From Tetrapyrgos nigripes (lineage: Eukaryota; Basidiomycota; Agaricomycetes; Agaricales; Campanellaceae), in contig JAACJM010000252.1 in the NCBI GenBank assembly GCA_013368315.1, forward strand, positions 53,778 to 117,777: a stretch of 64,000 nucleotides of DNA. The letters are read 5' to 3'. How positions within the stretch are numbered: position 1 is the stretch's first letter; each line of letters begins with the position of its first letter. The translations under genes were made by a program, and so were the position numbers. The notes under the pieces were generated by a model. That model was not told the origin of the DNA and made no database searches. It saw only the letters and a program-made list of their open reading frames with translations. Positions 55,601 through 64,000 of the stretch are shown here, in pieces.

Positions 55601-58479
55601 CTTTTCTGTTAAATAACAAGAAAACGCCGGTTCACGTAACTCGCCAATGGCTCGCTATGGTTGAGAATCAATACAATGCAAAAGTCGAACAATGGATGTC
55701 CGATGCAGGGGGAGAATATGTCAAAGGTGCCTTCAGAGAAATGTTGAAAGACAAAGGCATCAAGATCCTACAAAGCACGCCATACACCCCCCAACAAAAT
55801 GGTCGTGCTGAGCGCCTTATGTGCACTATAATGGATAAAGCTGAGGCGATGCGCAAACACGCTTGTCTTCCTGATAGCTGGTGGGAATTTTGTGTTACAC
55901 ATGCAATATATTTGTATACGCGCACCCTGATGCGGCGACATCAATGGATAACACCATATGAAGTTCTGGAAAAGAGAAAGCCTCGTATGGACCATTTACG
56001 TGTACTTGGCTGTGGAGCATATGTCTTTGTTCCAGAAAAAATTCGAAAGAATAAACTCGCTTCTAAAACAGAACTTATGACCTATCTTGGTCCCACCCCT
56101 GGCGGACATGGTGATCTATTCATGAGAAAAAACAACGCATTATTCACTGCACCACAAGCAGTATTCGACGAAACTTTGTTTCCTCGATGCGATAAAAGCA
56201 CAACAAACTCCAAAAGACTTCCTATAACGTCGAAAGACGTTCCCAACGATCCTAATGAGGATACTCCTCAAATGTTCGGCGAAGATGAAGACGAACATTT
56301 TAACATATCACCCAACACACCTTCCAAAAGGAGACCTGATGTTCGGTATGACGATGCTGACAGACAGAGTCCGCGGAGATCGCCACCAGAAACGCCACCT
56401 CTGAGATCTGAATCTGAACCTGAAACACCACCTCAGCTTCCACAGACACCTCTGAGGCGACCAAGGCAATCACCGAATCCGCCTCCTGCACCTAGACAAA
56501 CTCAACGTGAAAGGAGAGCACCGAAAACATTTGTACCAGACTCTAATCAAGCCTGGAGACAGGGGAGCACTCGGCCCCCGGGCGTGCGTGCACGCGATGC
56601 AGATAAACAGGTCGCAACTGATAAACACGACGCTGATAGAGCCGCAAGAGAATGTGAGGCATGGCGAGAGCTAAACCAACCACACGGGACTGCAGCCGCA
56701 GAATCACAGGATCCCGGTCCTAGTTCCGCAGGACAAAGTTACTCAGGAGACGCTGATGAAGGTCTCAGGCCACATTCATCCACATCAGACGATGAGAATT
56801 CTGCATCTAATACAGATGGAAACAATCTTTTAGAAGATCAGGCACAACTATGCCGGGAAGGGGGAGTACAGATGATAAATCTCTTGCTTAATAATGCAAT
56901 TGACTCTAAATCTCCCCGCGAATGGACACTCCGAGAAATATCGCTCTTACCAGATAAGGAGCAAGAGGAATGGAAAATCGCTTGCCGTGAAGAATTAGAG
57001 GTACTTCGTAGGCGTGGAACTTTCCAACTCATAGATCGTCCTGAGAATAGGAAAGTCATAAAAAACCGATGGGTCTTTGACATCAAAACTGATGGTCGTA
57101 AGAAGGCAAGACTTGTCGCTAAAGGTTTCTCACAGATTGAAGGTCTAGACTTCGATCAAGTCTTCTCCCCAGTTGTTCGCTTCGAGACGGTGCGCCTTAT
57201 CTTCGCATTGGCTGCCCTCAATAATTGGCACATCTCAGGTGTCGATGTTCGTAGTGCCTATCTTTATGGCATACTCGAAGAAGAGATCTATATGGAACAA
57301 CCGGAAGGTTTTATAGAACCTGGAAAAGAACGCAAAGTCATTCGGCTACTTCGCGCTCTATATGGACTTAAGCAAGCCGGTCTTGCTTGGTGGAAAGGTC
57401 TCGATAAGTCCATGGCAGAGCTTGGTTTCAAACGAATCAACTCTGATGCCGGAATCTTCGTATATAATCAAAACGGTCACATTGTCATTGCCGTTGTCTA
57501 CGTTGATGATGCCTTATTCTGTGGAGCAGACAAACAGCTAGTGCTCAAACTAAAAGCGAAATTTATGAAGAAATGGGAATGCAGGGATCTTGGCGATGCC
57601 AAAGAATTTCTTAGGATGAACATCGTCAGGAAAGGCAGCAAAATCTATCTTGATCAATGCGCCTACCTTGAAAAGGTATTAGAACGATGTGGTATGCAAA
57701 ACGCGAAAGCTTCTGCTACTCCATTACCTGCAGGATATTATCCTATAAAAAACAAAGCCCCAGTCGACCCAGTCCTCCGACAGAAATACCAAACTGTCAT
57801 CGGGTCTCTTCTTTACATCATGTTAGGAACTCGTCCTGACATAGCTTTCGCCGTCACTAAAATGGCACAGCACGCTGCAAACCCCTCAGATGATCATCTA
57901 GCTAAGGCTCTCTGGATATGCCGTTACCTTCTCGGTACTCGACACTATGCTTTAGTGTATGACAGATCCAAGAAAAAGATCACTGAATCAGATCCTTTAG
58001 GGACTGGTCTCGCTGCATACACAGACTCTGATTGGGCATCAGACCCAAATGATCATCGATCACATACTGGCTTCTTCCTAACACTAGCCCGTGGAACTTT
58101 CTATTGGGCCTCTAGAGCTCAAACCACAACCGCTTTAAGCTCTACCGAAGCTGAGTATATGGCACTTAGCGACTGTAGTCGTCAAGTCATCTGGATAAAA
58201 GCTCTCTTAAAGGAACTTAACATTGAGATGAAAGCTATCGATATCTATGGGGACAATCAAGGATCTATATTCACCGCATCCAACCCTGTTACAGAACGAC
58301 GTTCAAAACACATTGCTGTCAAGTATCACTTTATTCGTGAACATGTAGCAAACGAGAACGTAACAATAAAGTTCATAGAAGGAAGTGATAATCCCGCCGA
58401 TATGTTTACAAAGAACCTTGGCAGACAAAAATTCGAGAAATTTAGATCGCAACTAGGACTTCAGTTTTATACTAGTTGA
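52609..58479 (+). CDS. Ty1/copia gag-pol polyprotein
   Basis: Single ORF of 1,956 residues. N-terminal gag (PNYTLWASKSKSWLQSQG, with polyalanine at ~84-92 and the helical YLTHITNAGTNTKIPMYLQY), a Gly/Arg-rich tract (~290-305) in place of a canonical CCHC knuckle, an unusually long acidic spacer (~470-670), protease NAWLLDSGASAHY (~760), GAG-pre-integrase and zinc HHCC (HQRAGHPS...CRRCLEGK), integrase DDE (HSDLKEFP, SDAGGEY, QNGRAER), reverse transcriptase (SGVDVRSAYLYG, VVYVDDALFCG) and RNase H (YTDSDWAS, SSTEAEYMAL, DNQGSI). All catalytic residues are present, so it is probably functional. Confidence 0.95.
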   Translation: MSSGSSFMSTIPELTGPNYTLWASKSKSWLQSQGIAYVLNTLKPGEIQIVGSTSPVPAPPAAPRTPAAPAGTTGGTTAAAAAAAAATDDESDAGSPSPHFIAAASGSVADWEKDNDKAMGVIKLCVTQAIGAKIENITTARVMWDTLKDLYGTPGAAEVFQNFKRAMNIEIPRNAHPGAAIDLIKMYLTHITNAGTNTKIPMYLQYMIVINKLPPDIYAYIIARITQDDIDDFENETLDSLRTHVVNTWEARGGKKAQSANATKITAIKRKGKPPVFEEQQQRHKSGSSAWRGKGRGHGNWRGRGKHAGEQTRQKQQAQSMGPVKLGHSHVIHAAKFFKETPTITVTEPSTKDVRKPFFSETVKHFDGFFSSVQNAFKTARDNGIKPTGELLKNLELAHMSHSTASTSLPRPSIISDGRSFMEQYYWQNLVAPHPEGSTFSHTESNPEHDDNHWFAIHNNKPVSDGWGAANWGTPQQQEAWNNFGWKHDKCVGTDDDAEMAEEMDRLSDSLISNTGSMDSEEFEKEKEESTKRLRMWEAGLVDMGDSDKENVNPNPRTLEEHMQVITDEMTQRWYSGEFDREYNDGLEDLDKDLDQMSASNSSGWSQARSVTPLFEEISTSHSASNSDVSGDADSMPDLEPLSDSPDMDVISLGSDSEEEIISEGWNDGGYYRYATTSFSSIVNRVSDTSHTVQMMSPVACNLLSHACNIFIHTAPLGSISPSIYNVPNILCPCGTYYSSCVNCKGKNTLINQKHYDNAWLLDSGASAHYTFDLTDFVESHKVDPISIQTANGVTKTNTAGTVIIQQGARYFKVAPVYYVADLNQRLLSLGTFLQSDRVTVHGSDKMIMLMKHDKMTDVDGQLMRRRWLTFTKRSPEDTIYYLPHTKTDVTSLADAMIYEINFDLAHQRAGHPSRDVLKHLRTHTDGWPEFNIPLQPPICRRCLEGKTPQRVYPPSERRASRPFELIHSDLKEFPTESYHKFNYMIIFLDDFTSNAWAFLLNNKKTPVHVTRQWLAMVENQYNAKVEQWMSDAGGEYVKGAFREMLKDKGIKILQSTPYTPQQNGRAERLMCTIMDKAEAMRKHACLPDSWWEFCVTHAIYLYTRTLMRRHQWITPYEVLEKRKPRMDHLRVLGCGAYVFVPEKIRKNKLASKTELMTYLGPTPGGHGDLFMRKNNALFTAPQAVFDETLFPRCDKSTTNSKRLPITSKDVPNDPNEDTPQMFGEDEDEHFNISPNTPSKRRPDVRYDDADRQSPRRSPPETPPLRSESEPETPPQLPQTPLRRPRQSPNPPPAPRQTQRERRAPKTFVPDSNQAWRQGSTRPPGVRARDADKQVATDKHDADRAARECEAWRELNQPHGTAAAESQDPGPSSAGQSYSGDADEGLRPHSSTSDDENSASNTDGNNLLEDQAQLCREGGVQMINLLLNNAIDSKSPREWTLREISLLPDKEQEEWKIACREELEVLRRRGTFQLIDRPENRKVIKNRWVFDIKTDGRKKARLVAKGFSQIEGLDFDQVFSPVVRFETVRLIFALAALNNWHISGVDVRSAYLYGILEEEIYMEQPEGFIEPGKERKVIRLLRALYGLKQAGLAWWKGLDKSMAELGFKRINSDAGIFVYNQNGHIVIAVVYVDDALFCGADKQLVLKLKAKFMKKWECRDLGDAKEFLRMNIVRKGSKIYLDQCAYLEKVLERCGMQNAKASATPLPAGYYPIKNKAPVDPVLRQKYQTVIGSLLYIMLGTRPDIAFAVTKMAQHAANPSDDHLAKALWICRYLLGTRHYALVYDRSKKKITESDPLGTGLAAYTDSDWASDPNDHRSHTGFFLTLARGTFYWASRAQTTTALSSTEAEYMALSDCSRQVIWIKALLKELNIEMKAIDIYGDNQGSIFTASNPVTERRSKHIAVKYHFIREHVANENVTIKFIEGSDNPADMFTKNLGRQKFEKFRSQLGLQFYTS

Positions 58480-58615
58480 ACCTTAGTATAACGTATCATA
58501 GAACCTTGGTACAATGTATGAGAGAACCGTGGTACAACGTATCTCATATAACGAAGATGAACCTCAGCTGCTTATAGCGCCTTTATGCTTACACGCACTA
58601 ACGGTGCAGCTTAGT

Positions 58616-58624
58616 AAGGGGGAG
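58616..58624 (+). other. polypurine tract of copia element
   Basis: AAGGGGGAG immediately before the 3' LTR; start site for plus-strand DNA synthesis. Confidence 0.8.
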
Positions 58625-58907
58625 TGTTGAATTGGCGAATTAGTAAGCAGCAATCAACATTAGATTAGATATAGATTAGATAGTAATCTAGTTAGTTACG
58701 CTTACTTACATCAGTAGTTCTTAGATAAGTAGTCACATGTGCTATCTAGAACAGTATATAAGGGCTCGTAGATTGCCCTACAAGAATAAGGATTTCCCTT
58801 AACACTCATCGCTTTTAACCTCTAACAAACCGCTCTAACAGGCACTTCTACATCCCCAGGTAAGTATGCAGTTGCCGCTACATATATAGAACATAGCCTG
58901 CTCAACA
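58625..58907 (+). repeat. 3' LTR of copia element
   Basis: 283 bp. It differs from the 5' LTR at two places noted (ACTGCTC/ACCGCTC and CTACGTAT/CTACATAT). Confidence 0.93.
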
Positions 58908-59441
58908 AGTTTTGTAGAAACTCCCTCTTTCCGGAGACGACGTCGTTGTCAATCGATCGATTTAGATAACAATATCCATGAGATGACGTCATGGCCGATG
59001 CGCGCCTATTCCAACTCGACTCGTCGGCAGCACACAAATTTAGTTCAGGCAGTATACATGTCGAGCAACATGAATACACCTTTAACAGCCTTCTTAGACT
59101 TTTGCTGTGACTTTTCGCTCATCATCATACCTAACATGGTACCGTCTTCAATGGATTGTATGTTTATAGTCAAATCAAGAAGCTAATGAGAGCCGCCGCG
59201 TCATATCGACTGTTTGTTTTTTAAAGTTAGCTGAAGCATAGCTGTGGCATGTACTGACAGCTCTGATCATCATTATGATACGGCCTTGATGACTAGGATA
59301 TAAGGGCCTGACGGTAGGCACAACAGCTTTTTTAACAGCTTATCCTGATCACTACAGTAAGTACTCGACACCCTTTCCTCAGGATTCCTTTAAATTTGAC
59401 CCTGCATTTTTCAGCTCTACTCTCAGCAAAATTTTTCAGTT
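58908..59441. other. former F-box 3' flank with a copy of the ADSS promoter
   Basis: 58946-59000 repeats the ADSS upstream region (GTCAATCGATCGATTTAGAT, then ATGACGTCATGGC). The rest is the likely promoter of the HET gene, with a TATA-like ATATAAGGGCC near 59300 and a GTAAGT...TTTTTCAG pair just before the ATG that could be a 5' UTR intron. Confidence 0.5.
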
Positions 59442-59859
59442 ATGCGTCTCTTAAACACATCATTCTTTCAAGTTAAGGAGCTCTTTACGAATATTCCGCG
59501 CTATGCAATCCTTTCTCATACTTGGGAGCAGGAAGAGGTTACCTTTCAGGGTATCCACAACTTTGACATCGCCAAATCCAAAACTGGCTTTCGTAAAGTC
59601 TTGGAGGCCTGCATCCTTGCTCGTCGCTATGATTTCAATTGGATCTGGGTTGACTCATGCTGCCACCCTATGGGGTCCCTGTATTGTAATATGCCTGGCA
59701 TGGACCAACCCCCGATAGTACAATACGGGTGGAATATGGCCGGGTGGTTCCAAAGGGTATTCTCTGCTATACGAGCAGCCATATATCAATACAGGGTGGC
59801 TTATATCAATTCTGAGCGGCTGAAATGTTGGGAGGACGGCAGAGTCATCGGCAAGCCAC
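59442..59859 (+). pseudogene. HET-domain gene fragment
   Basis: The N-terminal start of a heterokaryon-incompatibility (HET) domain is clear: MRLLNTSFFQVKELF, PRYAILSHTWEQEEVTFQ and DFNWIWVDSCC (to about 59665). After that the sequence departs from the family, and at 59860 the gypsy LTR begins, so only the first ~75 residues of the domain survive. HET proteins trigger cell death on contact of incompatible strains; this copy cannot. Confidence 0.8.
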
Positions 59860-60356
59860 TGTCAAAGTTGTCGTTACACTCGATAACCACCCAAGTCACA
59901 CAGATGCAAGAAAGCCAGTTACAAGAGAATAGATTGATCAAGAGAGTTAGAGAGATAGAAAGATAGAGAGAGAGAGCAAGCTGACTAGGCTCTACACTGC
60001 GTAGTAAAAGTACGGAGCGGAGACGAAGTGAACAAACTAAGGGATAGGTTACAAGAATCACAAGTATATAAGTAAAATATGAACAGATGGGAAAAAGCAA
60101 GTAACAATAGACGGCATCATATGGACATGTCAAGGACGAGAGAATAATAAGTCAAATATGGATAGATGAAAGTACTGGGAGAATGTCCATGGAGATCAGA
60201 ATCGGAGGAGATAAGAGTGTGAGTCATAGATCTAAAGAGATGGTAACTATAGATGATGATGAGAAATGGTTTATGTTTATGGGGTTAGAGTGAGAAGTAA
60301 ATAGTAACGGGAAAAGAATAGAAAGGAAATGAATAGGCGGGGAGCAATTCGTGACA
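59860..60356 (-). repeat. gypsy-family LTR (minus orientation)
   Basis: 497 bp; in plus coordinates it runs from TGTCAAAGTTGTCG to TCGTGACA. On the minus strand it follows the polypurine tract AAAGAGGGGGTAA, so it is a 3' LTR. Same family as the LTRs at 10025, 16065 and 19833. Confidence 0.85.
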
Positions 60357-60882
60357 TTACCCCCTCTTTAGGACGAGCTTTCACCGGAGCTCGACAAGCT
60401 AGTCTTCCAATGCTCCGCCCATTGCTTGCGGAGTCGTCTGTCCACGTCCCCCTGGCTCGGCCAATGTTTGTCCCAATCCATGGTGTAGTTTCCAATCTCC
60501 CATCTAGGGTCGTTCCAGTCGAAGTTTCCCCACTCTGTTGTGTTGGTCGCCGTTCCCCATCCTCCTCCATTGTCGTTCGTGTCCCACTGTACAATGTTGT
60601 TTGCCCCCCATATGCTGGCGTCTCCCCATCCGAGATTTCCTCTGTGTTCCGCCCGTGCGACGTCCATTGCACCAAACAATGGGCTTTATGTCCTCTGCCC
60701 AATCTACACCGTCCTGGTCCATCCTCTCCTCCCCACGTGCAGCGTTGGCACCCGTTGTGAGGTCCTACGTGCTGTTTTGAAAGTCGGCATCGACGTCCGG
60801 AGTGGATTCCATAGGTGCAACGCCCCCTGTTGGTTGGGAGTGCGTCATTCACGATGGCGTCGATGGAGGAAGTGGTTGACAT
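60277..60882 (-). CDS. Cys/His-containing ORF next to the gypsy 3' LTR
   Basis: From ATG 60882 the ORF encodes a ~200-residue protein with Cys/His repeats near the start (RCTYGIHSGRRC, HNGCQRC, GRCRLGRGHKAHC), then a Trp/Gly/Thr-rich middle, and it runs through the polypurine tract into the LTR (APVKARPKEGVMS). A TATA box lies about 100 bases upstream. It does not match gag or pol that I know. It may be an accessory ORF of a gypsy lineage, or the gag-like ORF of a non-autonomous relative whose 5' LTR starts at 61119. Whether it is expressed is unknown. Confidence 0.45.
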   Translation of the reverse strand: MSTTSSIDAIVNDALPTNRGRCTYGIHSGRRCRLSKQHVGPHNGCQRCTWGGEDGPGRCRLGRGHKAHCLVQWTSHGRNTEEISDGETPAYGGQTTLYSGTRTTMEEDGERRPTQQSGETSTGTTLDGRLETTPWIGTNIGRARGTWTDDSASNGRSIGRLACRAPVKARPKEGVMSRIAPRLFISFLFFSRYYLLLTLTP

Positions 60883-60973
60883 CGTTATGGTGAAGGTGTA
60901 GTGTGAGGGAAGCAAGGTGAAACTGGTAGGATGTGGTTGAGTTCTGGTCTTTCTTTGTCGTGGAGAGGGGTCA

Positions 60974-60980
60974 TTTTATA
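60974..60980 (-). promoter_or_regulatory. TATA box upstream of the Cys/His ORF
   Basis: TATAAAA on the minus strand, about 95 bases upstream of the ATG at 60882, followed by a pyrimidine-rich leader. It lies within sequence that resembles an LTR start at 61119 (TGTTACGAACTG). Confidence 0.4.
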
Positions 60981-61119
60981 GTCGTTTGCCCGGCGGTGGG
61001 TTTGACAGTAGACGCTGTTAACGAGGGAATGCGATCGATGAATGATGACAGAAATCCGAATTCGATTGCTGAGTGGGGTGTGAAGGAGGGCATAAAATAC
61101 CCACAGTTCGTAACAGTGT

Positions 61120-64000
61120 CTCTCCTCGGAGGTGTGCTTTCACTTGAAGCACACGAGTACTTCGCCATATGTCCTCCATGGCGATTCCTAGTGAACGCAC
61201 CGTTGTTCCAGGGCGTATCAGGTTCTTGGGTCGATATGCATCTGGGTGTTGTTGATGGAAGGTTTCAATCATTTCCTTCACCTTTGTCAACCCTGACGCT
61301 GGTTCCCATGAATTTTCTGAGTCAGCATAATCCAACCATTTGACAAGGTATTGTACTCCCCGGCAGTTTCTCGTTGGTTTTGAATCTAGAATTGCTTCCA
61401 CATCGTATTCGTTATCTTCGGGTAGTAACTCAGCAGGTTCTCCCGGGTAGTTCACTCCGTGGGCTTCGGTCTCTTTGTACGGCGATAGGAGTGAAGCGTG
61501 GAACACTGGGTGGATGCGCCAGCCATTCGGTAAATTGAGTCGATAATTGACTTCACTGATAACGTCAGTGATTTCGAATGGTCCATGACGACGATTTGCC
61601 AACTTAGCTTTCGGTCTCGTCGTTTTCAGATTCTTTCCGTCTAACAACACTTTATCCCCAACTTTAAACTTTATTCCTTCGTTCCTGTAGTCATTGTTTT
61701 GCTCTTTCATCAGTTCAGCCGCTGTTGCCAGACTTGCTTTTAGTTCCTCTCGAACTGCATCCAAGTTCTGGAGGCGTTCTTCGACTTTTGGTACGTGTGA
61801 AGTTGGATTGAATGAAGGGAATAGTCGGGGTAGAAATCCATGGAGTAATTCGAACGGCGATTTCCCAGTGGCTGAGTGAACTCGGGTATTGTGACAGAAT
61901 TCGGCGTAAGGTAGGTATTTGACCCAATCGTCCTGACGATAGTTACAGAAGGTTCGAAGGTATTGTTCCAGTTCTTGATTGAACCTCTCTGTCTCGCCAT
62001 CTGTCTGCAGATGGTAAGCTGTACTGAGTGCCGAGGTGATACCTAACTTAGTGTAAATGCCTTTCATCACTTGGCTTGCGAATTGTGGTCCGCGGTCAGA
62101 TATCATTTTATCCCACAAGCCATACCGCCGCCAGGTGTTGTCGAACAATAGGTCAATTGTTCCGTCGCTATCGATGTCTTTTCTGCATGGGGAAATGACA
62201 ACTGTTTTTGTCGAACAGTCGACTGTGACGTGAATTGCATTGAAACCGTCACATTCTGGCAGATCTGTGATGAAGTCGGTTGTAATGGTACCAAAAGGTC
62301 GTTCTGGTATTTCGTTCGGGATTAACGGTACGTGTGTCGGGTGGTTGTTTGCCTTAGTTAACTGACAGGTAGCGCATCCTTCAACATAATTACGAACGAA
62401 TACTGACATACCGGGCCACCAGAACTCTCTACTGACGAGTTCGTACGTCTTGAATCGTCCCGGGTGTCCGGCAGTAAGGCTGTCGTGATGCATTTTAACG
62501 ATGTCCTGTCTGAGTTGTTGATCATTTGGGATGTAGATCTTCCCTCTGAACAAGATGATTCCGTCTTCGTAGTTCCATTCCTGTAGGTTTTTTGCCAAAG
62601 CGCGTGGTCCGTTGTTAAAGATGGTTTGTAATGCACTTATGACTTCGGCATCCTTTTCCGGACATTCTTTGATCCGTCTTTTCAATTCTACATCTCCTAT
62701 TGTGGTTACCGTTCCTGGCCGTGTTGCCCGAATTCTGAAGAATCTGGGGTCCAGTAAGACCCTGTCTTTGTTGTTGTTTTCGACCCCCTCTTTATGGTCT
62801 GATCTCCGAGAGAGTGGGTCACTTCGATTCAAATTCCCGGGTTTGTGCGTGAGCGTAAAATCGAATCTGGTCAAAAACAAGGCCATTCTTGCTTATCGTC
62901 GGCTAAGTTTTTGGGCAGTGGTGAAGTATCTAAGGTTGTCGTGATCGGTCAAGATTTCAATGGTATGTGGTCCGCCTTCCAGGTAATGTCGCCAGGCTTC
63001 AAGTCCGCGTATGATCGCTAGCAGTTCTTTGTCGTGAATGTCGTAATTCCGTTCGGTTTCGGATAACGCTTTTGATAGGTAGGCTACTGGGTGCCATTTG
63101 CCATCCGGTCCTTGTTGTTGCAGGATACCTCCGTAGCGTAATCTGATGCATCCACTTCTACTCGGTATGGTTTAGAGTGATCAGGCATGAGAAGGACTGG
63201 TGAAGTTGTAAACGTATCTTTGAGTGTTTGGAAAGCTGTTTGAGCTTCCTCAGACCATCTCCATGGGTGTTCCTTTTTCGTGAGATCGAACAGTGGTTGT
63301 GCGATTTTTGAGAAGTCACGTATGAAACGACGGTAAAAGTTTCCGAAGCCGAGGAATGACTGTACGTCTTTGATGTTACGTGGGACTGGCCATTTAGTTA
63401 CGCCCTCGACTTTGACTGGGTCCATCGCCAATGTATTGTGTGACACGATGAGGCCGAGGAATTCCACTGAATCGGTTTCGAAAGTGCATTTTTCCGGTTT
63501 AGCGTATAAGTCGTTATTGTGGAGTCGTGCCAGTACTTGTTTTACCATACGTCGATGTTCTTCTAGTGACTCCGTGAATATGAGAATATCGTCCATATAG
63601 ATTACGACTTTTCCGGAGTCGATCAGGTCCCTGAATAGAGTGTTCATCATCGCTTGGAATGTAGCTGGAGAGTTCATAAGACCGAAAAACATCACCGTTG
63701 GTTCGAAGAGGCCGCGGTTGGTTTTAAACGCCGCTTTCCATTCATCTCCCTTTTTGATACGTATGTTGTTATACCCCCATCGGAGGTCGACTTTGGAAAA
63801 TATTCGTGCCCCTTTGAGTTTGTCTACGAGTTCCGATATAAGCGGCAAGGGGTATTCATTCTTGACGGTCCCTTTGTTTAGGGCACGGTAGTCCTGTACT
63901 GGTCGTAGTTTTCCGTCTTTCTTTTTTACAAAGAAGAAGGACTTGCCATAGGAGACTTCGACGGTCTTATGTACCCTTTCTCCAAGTTTTCCTTGATGAA
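61120..64000 (-). pseudogene. Ty3/gypsy chromovirus pol, few lesions, continues past the window
   Basis: Read from 64000 downwards: RT ([22 protein letters not shown]), RNase H ([18 protein letters not shown]), integrase zinc ([20 protein letters not shown]), integrase core ([35 protein letters not shown]) and a C-terminal chromodomain (YDVEAILDS, YLVKWLDYADSENSWEPAS) that defines chromoviruses. Lesions: one missing base near 63945 and another near 63125 (both frameshifts) and a CAA-to-TAA stop near 62897; otherwise open for 622 codons from 62886. Pol is followed by an LTR-like start at 61119. Confidence 0.9.

Larger units (their letters stand above)
51999..58907 (+). mobile_element. full-length Ty1/copia retrotransposon
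   Basis: 6,909 bp with two 283-bp LTRs, TG...CA ends and an exact AGTTT duplication (51994-51998 and 58908-58912). Primer binding site, one uninterrupted gag-pol ORF and a polypurine tract are all in place. Only two differences between the LTRs are seen by eye, so the insertion is recent. Confidence 0.95.

Noticed and set aside
61018..61119. C-terminal tail of the gypsy pol ORF after residue ~590
   Set aside because: The sequence from 61119 resembles an LTR start, so the tail is probably read-through rather than protein.

Overview
The window looks like nuclear DNA of a filamentous basidiomycete, probably an agaricomycete. Genes carry many short (about 50-60 bp) GT-AG introns, the typical fungal families are present (F-box, HET, DUF262, DUF6534-like membrane protein, aromatic prenyltransferase), and roughly half of the sequence is transposon: Ty3/gypsy chromoviruses, Ty1/copia, LTR elements without recognisable pol, and several MITE families. 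No tRNA, rRNA or CRISPR was recognised.

Layout. 1-5.4 kb: a multi-pass membrane protein gene (minus) and repeat-poor DNA with one foldback element. 5.4-18.5 kb: a Russian-doll insertion. A ~0.52 kb hAT-like MITE (8-bp duplication AGAAGGTA) was split by an LTR element (duplication CCATT), which was split by a decayed Ty3/gypsy chromovirus. 18.5-23 kb: relics of a P450 and of an MFS transporter among solo LTR and MITE insertions; the transporter is broken by a CACTA-like foldback element. 23-34 kb: the most interesting block, a compact set of intact genes: cytochrome P450 (minus), an isocyanide synthase fused to a TauD-type Fe(II)/2-oxoglutarate oxygenase (plus), a DMATS-type indole prenyltransferase (plus) and a two-domain rhodanese (plus). 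I read this as a biosynthetic cluster for a prenylated, probably tryptophan-derived isocyanide (or isothiocyanate), comparable in logic to cyanobacterial hapalindole pathways. 34-45 kb: a truncated copy of the membrane protein gene, gag relics, MITEs and unrecognised low-quality ORFs.

45-50.5 kb: adenylosuccinate synthetase (purine synthesis) lies between two inverted copies of a DUF262 gene, one broken by frameshifts. 50.7-59 kb: an F-box gene with a frameshift whose last codons were hit by a full-length, apparently recent Ty1/copia element (1,956-residue ORF, two differences between LTRs, initiator-tRNA half-molecule primer site). 59-64 kb: a HET-domain gene fragment next to a second chromovirus (minus), which carries a Cys/His-containing ORF before the 3' LTR and runs off the window.

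The premature stops of the decayed chromovirus are almost all Arg CGA to TGA changes, which points to CpG methylation-type mutation of repeats in this genome.
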